From: JBBKWJ01 sp037968895
GTDB taxonomy: Bacteria > Actinomycetota > Acidimicrobiia > Acidimicrobiales > SZUA-35
DNA length: 33,506 nucleotides
Direction: 5' to 3'
Assembly (NCBI GenBank): GCA_037968895.1
Contig: JBBKWJ010000046.1
Coordinates: 1-33,506, forward strand
The translations under genes and the position numbers were made by a program. The notes under the pieces were generated by a model. That model searched no databases. It worked only from the letters and a program-made list of their open reading frames with translations, and was not told the DNA's origin. Of this stretch, positions 16,158-22,900 are shown piece by piece; positions within the stretch are counted from its first letter, which is position 1, and each line of letters starts with the position of its first letter.

Positions 16158-16176
16158 GGTATCGAAGTGATACCAT
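16158..16176 (+). promoter_or_regulatory. Palindromic operator overlapping the -10 box of the RHH-doc operon
   Basis: GGTATC (16158-16163) and GATACC (16169-16174) form a perfect 6-bp inverted repeat with a 5-nt spacer. The right arm overlaps TACCAT (16171-16176), a TANNNT box ending 6 nt before the ATG at 16183. This geometry suits autorepression of a leaderless toxin-antitoxin transcript by the RHH antitoxin. Inferred; binding not shown. Confidence 0.5.
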
Positions 16177-16182
16177 GTCCCG

Positions 16183-16386
16183 ATGGCTATGACACTACGG
16201 CTCACCGACGCCGAACAAGAAGCCCTAAGAGCGAGAGCCGAGGCCGAGGGAATCTCGATGCAAGAAGCGGCTCGCCGCGCTGTCCGTGAGTTCGTCAGCC
16301 GTAGCGACCACCGCGACCGTGTCTCGCGCGCCGCCGAACTCGTCATGGATACCCACAGCGACGCCTTGAGTCGGCTTGGCGAGTGA
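16183..16386 (+). CDS. Ribbon-helix-helix antitoxin partner of Doc
   Basis: A 67-aa protein beginning MAMTLRLTDAEQEALRARAE. The strand-helix-helix pattern (MTLRLTDAEQEALRARAEAE, then SMQEAARRAVREFVSR) is typical of RHH/CopG DNA-binding antitoxins. The C-terminal part (VSRAAELVMDTHSDALSRLG) is amphipathic and probably the toxin-neutralising segment. It overlaps the downstream doc start by 4 nt (GTGA), the coupling usual for toxin-antitoxin pairs. The antitoxin is of RHH type instead of the classical Phd (YefM-like) fold; RHH-Doc pairings are known in actinobacteria. It is preceded by a palindrome that probably serves as its operator. Confidence 0.85.
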   Translation: MAMTLRLTDAEQEALRARAEAEGISMQEAARRAVREFVSRSDHRDRVSRAAELVMDTHSDALSRLGE

Positions 16387-16766
16387 TCGAACCGGTCGAG
16401 TTTCTCGATCTTGATGACGTCATCGATCTGGCGGTCGTCCTCCTCGGTGATCCTGCGCCGATTCGTGATCTCGGCCTGCTCGGCTCGGCCGTTGCGCGCC
16501 CGCAGGCGGCGGCATTCGGTGAAGATGCCTACCCAGACATCTGGACAAAGGCGGCCGCTCTGCTGCAGTCGATCGTGAAGAATCATGCGTTGGTGGACGG
16601 CAACAAACGTCTTGGATGGTTAAGCACCGCTGTCTTTCTCGAGATCAACGGCATCGAGATCTCCCGCGCCAGCAATGACGATGTCTATGACCTCGTGATT
16701 GACGTTGCCGCCGGCCAGCCGACTGTCGAAGAAATTGCCGAGCGGCTTCAGCAACTCGCCGCATAG
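16383..16766 (+). CDS. doc: Doc-family toxin (Fic fold)
   Basis: A 127-aa death-on-curing toxin. The Doc signature NHALVDGNKRLGWLS places His68, Asp72, Asn74, Lys75 and Arg76; the DGNKR form is typical of Doc proteins, which in phage P1 phosphorylate EF-Tu, instead of the GNGR of AMPylating Fic enzymes. The flanking helices (EDAYPDIWTKAAALLQSIV and TAVFLEINGIEI) fit the short Fic core. The start is the GTG at 16383 that overlaps the antitoxin stop. The motif is intact, so the toxin is probably functional. The pair sits immediately after the tRNA-Gly terminator and upstream of a decayed second operon, consistent with an accessory insertion. Confidence 0.9.
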   Translation: MIEPVEFLDLDDVIDLAVVLLGDPAPIRDLGLLGSAVARPQAAAFGEDAYPDIWTKAAALLQSIVKNHALVDGNKRLGWLSTAVFLEINGIEISRASNDDVYDLVIDVAAGQPTVEEIAERLQQLAA

Positions 16767-16817
16767 CAAGCACGCAGAATCACGGCCCGCACGCGCAGCC
16801 ACTGCAACGCCTCGGCC

Positions 16818-17247
16818 CTATTTGTCCGGTGTTGCCGACGCCCGACTGAGTTCGTCGGCCACACCGAGTTCGTCGGCCCAGCGCCTGAGATAGTCAAAGT
16901 CGAGTGTCGCCCGTTGAATCCGAATCATGGCGACAACATCGCGGAACTGCTGATCGGCGTCGGAAGACTTCGACCATTCCAGTTTGGACAGAATCGAGTC
17001 TTCTGCACTTGCGATGTATGTCGCGTCTGGCCGTGGCTGAGACAGCGTTATCGATGTAGAAGTCTCCTGGTTCGAATTGCTCGATGAAGAGGGAGACGGT
17101 CGTGGTGTCTGGGTCGATGACAAGGTCGATGTCTCGGGTCATGCGCGGTTCGCCGTGGTAGGTGCTGGCGAAGGAGCACGTCACCATGTGTGCGATCCCA
17201 GCTGAGTCAAGGGCGGCGACTACTTTGGCCAATAGATCGTGCTGCAC
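16818..17247 (-). pseudogene. Decayed nucleotidyltransferase (AbiEii/DUF6036-like) with central deletion and frameshift
   Basis: The 5' part from GTG 17247 encodes the nucleotidyltransferase start, with YHGEPRMTRDIDLVIDPD carrying the acidic DIDLV motif and continuing to QFEPGDFYIDNAVS. The family's C-terminal part is found in a different frame: DATYIASAEDSILSKLEWSK and FRDVVAMIRIQRATLDFDYL, then RWADELGVADEL, ending at 16818. Between the two, the roughly 45 residues expected between FYID and YIASAED are absent. So a frameshifting internal deletion near 17,020-17,050 broke the gene. It follows the stop of the upstream remnant directly (TAG then GTG), as in an intact two-gene operon. The family name is from memory of motifs; the broken state is directly visible. 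Confidence 0.75.
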
Positions 17248-17407
17248 CTATGACTCCTCGGAGCCAACTGTCGGCTTAAAGGCTTTGCTGGCGTCGCCGT
17301 GAAGTAGTTGGAGCCATGCCTGGTGAAGTTCTGGGTCGGTCAGGTGAGGGTGTCGAGAGCGGATGCCGTCGAGCTTGGTCGCTCGTGTCAGTCGCTGCCA
17401 CCGTCAC
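17248..17407 (-). pseudogene. Decayed small partner gene upstream of the nucleotidyltransferase
   Basis: A GTG at 17407 opens a frame reading VTVAATDTSDQARR, typical of a protein start, but the conserved C-terminal part (GIRSRHPHLTDPELHQAW, then LQLLHGDASKAFKPT, stop at 17248) is in another frame. Small proteins of about 90 aa with a RHPxLxDxEL...LLxGD tail commonly precede this nucleotidyltransferase family, so the middle has probably been lost by a frameshifting deletion. The remnant ends one codon before the nucleotidyltransferase start. Both genes of the operon are thus broken in the same way. Confidence 0.55.
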
Positions 17408-17476
17408 AGCCTACGTTCGTTGCTTGCTCCTGTCGCCGACAATCCCGCTGACGCTCTTGGGCGGACGAGCCTCGGG

Positions 17477-17496
17477 ATAGTAGAGCGCTCTACTAT
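17477..17496. promoter_or_regulatory. Perfect 20-bp palindrome, candidate operator
   Basis: The half-site ATAGTAGAGC is followed directly by its exact reverse complement, with no spacer. The low-spacer symmetric form suits a dimeric repressor site. It lies about 70 nt upstream of the minus-strand remnant operon, where its promoter would be, and may be a leftover operator. The protein that binds it is unknown. Confidence 0.5.
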
Positions 17497-17523
17497 GCAG
17501 CCGGACTTGGTCGATGCCTGCGT

Positions 17524-17575
17524 GTTCAGTTCACGTTCAACGACCCACTACTGGGTCGTTGAACGTGAACTGAAC
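17524..17575. terminator. Hairpin with perfect 24-nt arms, probable tetR terminator
   Basis: Arms 17524-17547 and 17552-17575 are exact reverse complements around a 4-nt loop (ctac). On the minus strand it starts 31 nt after the tetR stop, so it may end that transcript; there is no T-run, as often seen in high-GC terminators. The arm length is well above the 12-15 bp of the other terminators here, so another role (insertion end, protein site) stays open. Confidence 0.6.
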
Positions 17576-17606
17576 TTTGCGACACGGCTTGGGTCGCTGG
17601 ATGGGC

Positions 17607-18167
17607 TCACGATGCTGAAGCGACGCGGGCGGCGACCCAGGTCAGCCAAGCGTCGAAGCCGTCCATCTGGCGTGCCAGCTGCACCCGGTCGACTGGTCGT
17701 TTCATGTGCTGGGCCCCAATCAATATCGCAACCGCGGTATGGGCGAGGTCGCTCGCTTGCTCGGCGCCGATTCCCAGGTCGGTCAGGGTGTCCTCGACGA
17801 CTCGCACTCGCTCGTCGTCGACGCGACTCTGCACTTCGGCCGCGAAGTCGTCGGTGCGCGCTAGCGCCCGAATGGCGCTCTCGGCTTCGTGATGGAGGCC
17901 AACGACCAGTGGCTTGAGCAGGTTGAGGCGCTCGACGGGGTCATCGATCAGGCGAGCATCGTCGACTGCGACGGGTGCGTACTCAGCCTCCCAATAGAGC
18001 AGGAACTTGTGAAGGAAATCAGACCCGCTTTCGAAGTGGTGGTAGAAGCTTCCCTTCGTGAGATCGAGCGCATCGCACAAGTTGGCAATCGTCAGCGAGG
18101 TTGCGCCACCTTCGGCCAGAAGCTCTAAGGCGACCTTGAAATACGCCTCGTCCCGTGCTGACTCCAC
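17607..18167 (-). CDS. TetR family repressor divergent from the pfa operon
   Basis: A 186-aa regulator with a TetR helix-turn-helix near the N-terminus (residues about 7-46: LELLAEGGATSLTIANLCDA then LDLTKGSFYHHFESGSDFL) and an all-helical ligand/dimer domain after it. The GTG at 18167 is chosen because GAAGGA lies 9 nt upstream on the same strand; an in-frame GTG at 18200 lacks a ribosome site, and longer forms would overlap pfaD. It is divergent from pfaD with about 100 nt between the starts, in which a palindrome lies next to the pfaD start. Divergent TetR genes usually regulate their neighbour, so control of the lipid synthase, perhaps by an acyl-CoA or a lipid, is likely but inferred. 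Confidence 0.85.
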   Translation of the reverse strand: MESARDEAYFKVALELLAEGGATSLTIANLCDALDLTKGSFYHHFESGSDFLHKFLLYWEAEYAPVAVDDARLIDDPVERLNLLKPLVVGLHHEAESAIRALARTDDFAAEVQSRVDDERVRVVEDTLTDLGIGAEQASDLAHTAVAILIGAQHMKRPVDRVQLARQMDGFDAWLTWVAARVASAS

Positions 18168-18244
18168 CAGGCATCGTCCTTCCGACTCGTCCTTCAGCAC
18201 ACTATCGCGCTCACGTCGAAGGTCGCTTGCTGATGTTCTAGACC

Positions 18245-18260
18245 TACCAGAAGGTATGGT
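18245..18260 (+). promoter_or_regulatory. Candidate TetR operator overlapping a -10 box at pfaD
   Basis: TACC-agaa-GGTA (18245-18256) is a palindrome that extends imperfectly to acctacc/ggtatgg. It overlaps TATGGT (18255-18260), a TANNNT box ending 8 nt before the pfaD GTG at 18269, suggesting a leaderless mRNA blocked when a repressor binds. The same stretch holds agaagg, which could instead act as a distant Shine-Dalgarno. Confidence 0.4.
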
Positions 18261-18268
18261 ACGGCGCA

Positions 18269-19894
18269 GTGGGCAACGGAGTCGGCACAGATCAACGGAA
18301 CGCGGTCGCAGGATGGTCAGGCTCAACCGAGCCGATCTGGTCTCCCGAAGCCATCGCCGAGGCAGTCCACCAGGTGCGAGACACGGCCGTGATCGTGGCC
18401 GATCCGGCGACCGGCGTCTTCGGCTTGGCATCAGGCGGCGCCTTGGTTGCGGCTGGCAGCGTTGACTCCTGGCCGGTAGTAGCGGTGCTCCCACCTCTCT
18501 ATCCCGAGTGGCTCGGCGATCGCAGTTTCAACGAGGCTCACGGCACACGGTTTCCCTACGTCACCGGCGCGATGGCCAATGGCATCGCAACCACGACGAT
18601 CGTGATTGAGATGGCCCTCGCTGGTTGTCTCGGCTTTTTCGGAGCGGCCGGACTGCAGATCGACAAGGTGAGCGCCGCGATCGACGAGTTGTCGGCCGCC
18701 CTTGGCGATCGGGCACCCTGGGGCTGCAACCTCATCCATTCGCCGAACGAGCCCGCACTCGAAGCAGCCATGGCCGATTTGTATGTCGCACGCGGAGTCC
18801 GGAAAGTGTCGGCGGCCGCCTACATGTCGCTGACACCGGCAATCGTGCATTATGCCTACAGCGGCGTTTCTGTTGATGGGACCGGAATGGTCCATCGCCC
18901 AAACATGGTGTTCGCCAAGATCTCACGGCCCGAGGTTGCCAGGCACTTCATGAATCCCGCGCCGGCGTCGATCCTCGATGCACTCGTGGCTGACGGACGC
19001 CTCACGGTCGACGAGGCTCGCATCGGCGGCACCCTGGCAGTCGCCGAAGATTTCACGATCGAAAGCGACAGTGGTGGCCACACCGACAACCGTCCGTTGG
19101 GGCCGTTGTTCTCGGCCATCCAGTGCCTGCGGGACGAGGTGGTCAGGACCAACGCCTACACGCGGCCCATTCGGCTTGGTGCCGCCGGAGGCATTGGCAC
19201 TCCCCAGGCCGTCGCGTCCGCATTCGCTCTTGGCGCGGCCTACGTCCTTACCGGCACGGTCAATGAGGCGTGTGTCGAGTCGGGCCTGTCGGCTGAGGGG
19301 AAAGCGATGCTCGCCACCGCCGACATCGCCGACATCGCGATGGCACCGGCCGCCGACATGTTCGAACTCGGAGTCGATCTTCAGGTGCTCAAACGCGGCA
19401 CCATGTTCGCGCCACGGGCCAAGCAGCTCTACCAGATCTACCGCACATACCCATCGCTCGAATCGATCCCGTCAGAAGTGGCGCGAGAGCTTGAGTCGAA
19501 GGTCCTCGCGATGACAATCGACGAATGCTGGGACAACACGCGGGCGTTCTGGATGGAACGCGACGCATCACAGGTCACACGGGCCGAGGCCGACCCGCGG
19601 CACAAGATGGCATTGACTTTCCGCAGCTATCTCGGCTTGTCGAGTCGCTGGGCCATCGACGGCGATCCTGCTCGTCGTCTCGACTACCAGATCTGGTGCG
19701 GCCCGGCCATGGGCGCATTCAACTCCTGGGTGACGGGCTCATTCTTGGCCGCGCCCGCCAACAGGACCGTTGCCCAGGTCGCCAAGAACTTGCTGGAAGG
19801 AGCGGCGGTGCTCACCCGAGCCCACCAGCTGCGCACCTACGGCATTCCGATTCCCTCGCATGCCTTCAACTATCGGCCCCGCCCTCTCGACTGA
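18269..19894 (+). CDS. pfaD: PfaD-type trans-acting enoyl reductase
   Basis: FMN-dependent enoyl reductase acting in trans on the PUFA/secondary-lipid synthase, 541 aa (TIM-barrel, nitronate-monooxygenase-like). Diagnostic segments are LPPLYPEWLGDRSF, EMALAGCLGFFGAAGL, WGCNLIHSPNEPALE, KVSAAAYMSLTPAIVHYA and the flavin-proximal IESDSGGHTDNRPLGPLF (Glu265-His271 and on), then GAAGGIGTPQAVASAFALGA. The start is a GTG at 18269; an in-frame stop at 18239 limits longer forms. It is the first gene of the locus, as ER (Pfa1) is in soil myxobacteria, whereas pfaD is last in marine gammaproteobacteria. The pfaA-like gene follows after 53 nt. Cytoplasmic, complex-associated. Confidence 0.95.
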   Translation: MGNGVGTDQRNAVAGWSGSTEPIWSPEAIAEAVHQVRDTAVIVADPATGVFGLASGGALVAAGSVDSWPVVAVLPPLYPEWLGDRSFNEAHGTRFPYVTGAMANGIATTTIVIEMALAGCLGFFGAAGLQIDKVSAAIDELSAALGDRAPWGCNLIHSPNEPALEAAMADLYVARGVRKVSAAAYMSLTPAIVHYAYSGVSVDGTGMVHRPNMVFAKISRPEVARHFMNPAPASILDALVADGRLTVDEARIGGTLAVAEDFTIESDSGGHTDNRPLGPLFSAIQCLRDEVVRTNAYTRPIRLGAAGGIGTPQAVASAFALGAAYVLTGTVNEACVESGLSAEGKAMLATADIADIAMAPAADMFELGVDLQVLKRGTMFAPRAKQLYQIYRTYPSLESIPSEVARELESKVLAMTIDECWDNTRAFWMERDASQVTRAEADPRHKMALTFRSYLGLSSRWAIDGDPARRLDYQIWCGPAMGAFNSWVTGSFLAAPANRTVAQVAKNLLEGAAVLTRAHQLRTYGIPIPSHAFNYRPRPLD

Positions 19895-19947
19895 GCTAGT
19901 CAAACTCGGCTTCGCTGCCGTTTCCCTCGATCTCACAGGACCACACC

Positions 19948-22900
19948 ATGTCAACTGACCGCCACACCAGACGCCCGCCCATTGCTGTCGTTGGCGTGTC
20001 TGCCTTGTTCCCTGGTTCGGTTGACTCGACTGGCTTCTGGTCGGACATCCGTGACGGGACCGACCGCATGACCGACGTGCCGTCGAGTCACTGGCTCATC
20101 GAGGATCACTACGACGGCGACATGTTCGCGCCCGACAAAACCTACGGACGTCGCGGCGGCTTCCTCGAAACCGTCGACCTAGACGTGATGGGATTCGGGA
20201 TCCCGCCGGTCGCCGTGCCAAGCACCGATACGGCCCAGCTGCTGGCTTTGATCGTCGCCCAACGGGTGCTCGATGATGCGGTGACGGGTCAATTCAGCGA
20301 ACTCGATCGGTCGCGTGCCTCGGTCATCCTCGGCGTCACCTCGGGGCAGGAACTCCTAGGCGCCATGGCAAGTCGGATGAACCGGCCAATGTGGTTGCAG
20401 GGCATGCGCCGCGCCGGTGTGCCCGAAGACGTAGCGCTCGCCGCATGCCAAGAGATCAGCGACCTCCACCCCCAGTGGCAAGAAAGCACGTTCCCCGGCT
20501 TGCTCGGCAATGTTGTCGCTGGCCGAATCGCCAATCGTCTCGATCTCGGCGGCACCAACTGCGTCACGGACGCAGCATGTGCTTCGTCGTTCTCGGCATT
20601 GTCAATGGGAGTGAACGAGCTCTACCTCGGCGACAGCGACCTGGTGATCGCGGGCGGCGTCGACACCATGAACGACATCTTCATGTACATGTGCTTCTCG
20701 AAGACTCCGGCCTTGTCGCCGTCAGAAGACATCCGTCCGTTCTCCGATAAGGCCGATGGCACGATGCTCGGTGAGGGTATCGGCATGGTCGCGCTCAAGC
20801 GTCTTGAAGACGCCGAGCGCGACGGCAACCACATCTACTGCGTGATCAACGCAGTTGGTTCGAGCTCGGATGGGCGATCGAAGAGCGTCTACGCTCCGGT
20901 CTCGGCTGGACAGGCCCGTGCGCTGTCGAACACATACGACAAGAGCGGCTACGGGCCAGACACCGTTGAGCTGATCGAGGCCCACGGCACCGGCACCGTT
21001 GCGGGCGACGCAGCTGAGTTTGGTGGACTCGAGATGGCGTTCAACGCGTCGGGCCGGACTGACCGCCAATGGTGTGCGCTCGGCTCGGTCAAAAGCCAGA
21101 TCGGTCACACGAAAGCGGCCGCGGGGGCCGCTGGTCTCATCAAAGTGATCATGGGTCTGCACCACAAAGTGCTTCCCCAAACCGCCAAGATCGACCAGCC
21201 GAACCCAAAGCTCAACCTCGAGGGTTCGCCCTTCCATCTCAACACCAAGACGCGGCCATGGGTTCGTGGGTCCGACCACGAGCGCCGCGGTTCGGTCAGT
21301 TCCTTTGGCTTCGGCGGATCGAACTTCCACGTTTCGATGTCGGAGTACACCGGGTCAGGGGTTCACGCGCCTCGCCTCCGCACCACAGACAGCGAGCTGG
21401 TCATTGTCTCGGCGAGCGACGGCCTCGACGTCGTCATCCAGGCTCGTGAGCTTCACGATGCCGCCGACCAGAAGGGATCCCTCGCCTGGCTGGCCCAATC
21501 GAGCCAACGATCCTATGACGCCGACGCGGGCGCTCGCCTGGCCATCGTGGCAACTGACGAGGCCGACCTGCAGGCGAAGTTACTGGTCGCTATTGGCTAC
21601 ATCGCAAGCGACCCGACAACTGCCTTCTCAACGCCGAGTCGTATTCACTACGGGGTGGGTGCCCGCTCAGGCGACGTCGCCTTCGTGTTTCCGGGACAGG
21701 GAAGTCAGTACCCCTTCATGGGCTTAGACCTGGCGACTCAGTTCAGCGCCGCCATCGGAGCATGGGATGTCGCAGCCGACCTCGACTGGAATGACACCTC
21801 GCTTCAGGACGTAGTGTTCCCCATCACTCGATTCGATGATGGCGCAAGCGAAGCGCAGGAGTCGTTGCTCACCGAAACCGACTGGGCGCAGCCAGCAATC
21901 GGTGCGGCCAGCCTCAGTATGTTGCGGATGCTTCGTTCCATCGGGGTGAAAGCAGCGCACGTGGGTGGCCACAGCTTCGGCGAGATCACGGCGCTGCATG
22001 CCGCTGATGTGTTGAGCGAGGCCGATATGTTGCGCGTCGCCCGACGCCGCGGCGAACTCATGGCCGAGGCCGCCCAAGTCTCCGGCTCGATGACCGCGGT
22101 GGGGTGCTCAATCGATGAGGTCCAGGCGCTGGTCGACCAATCGTCGATCGATGTTGTCGTCGCCAACCACAACCATCCGTCGCAGGTCGTCTTGTCTGGC
22201 ACGACCGAGGCCATTGGCGAGATCGAGTCGCTGCTTGCCGACGCCGGCATGACCGCCAAGCGGCTTCCAGTTGCGACCGCCTTTCACTCTCCCGTCGTGA
22301 GTGGCGCCAGCGGAGCGTTCACCGAGTTTCTCGACACGATTCCCTTCGCAGAGTCGACGATCCCGGTGCACGCGAACGAGACGGCGTCGCCGTATCCGAG
22401 CGATGCCGCAGCCATGCGGGCCCAACTCGGTCGCCAACTTGCGCAGCCGGTGCGTTTTGTCGAGATGATCGAGGACATGTACGCCAGGGGCGCACGCACC
22501 TTCGTCGAAGTTGGACCGGCGTCAACCCTGACAGGGCTGGTGGCCAAGATTCTCAGTGGCCAAGAGCATCTGGCGATTGCACTCGATAACAAGCGACAAA
22601 GCGGCCTCGCCGGGTTCTTCTCCGGACTCGGTCAACTCGTTGCGGCCGGCGTTTCCATGGATCTCGAGGCGCTGTGGTCTGAGTACGCCGACATCGTCGA
22701 CCCTCGGCTCGTCAAGCAGCCGGTCTTGACGATCGGTATCAACGGCGCCAATTACGGTTCGCCGTATCCCCCCGAGGATCTGTCCGAACTCGTCGGAGCC
22801 AATCCCGTCGGTCCGGCGCGGGAACCAGCGCTCGTGGCGGCCGCCACGAGCTCTCCTCCAATCACCTCATCCTCCACATCGCCTCTCGCGACAACACCAC

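Noticed and set aside
17477..17575. The clustered palindromes as a CRISPR or inverted-repeat array.
   Set aside because: The two palindromes have different sequences and there are no regularly spaced direct repeats.
17363..17917. Plus-strand frame of 184 codons over the palindromes and the tetR 3' end.
   Set aside because: The right half is antisense to tetR and the left half crosses the hairpin and decayed genes; there is no domain or ribosome site.
16042..18268. Possible second copy of the tRNA-Gly 3' end as an attachment site.
   Set aside because: Scanning by eye for the T-arm and acceptor sequence found no copy in this stretch.
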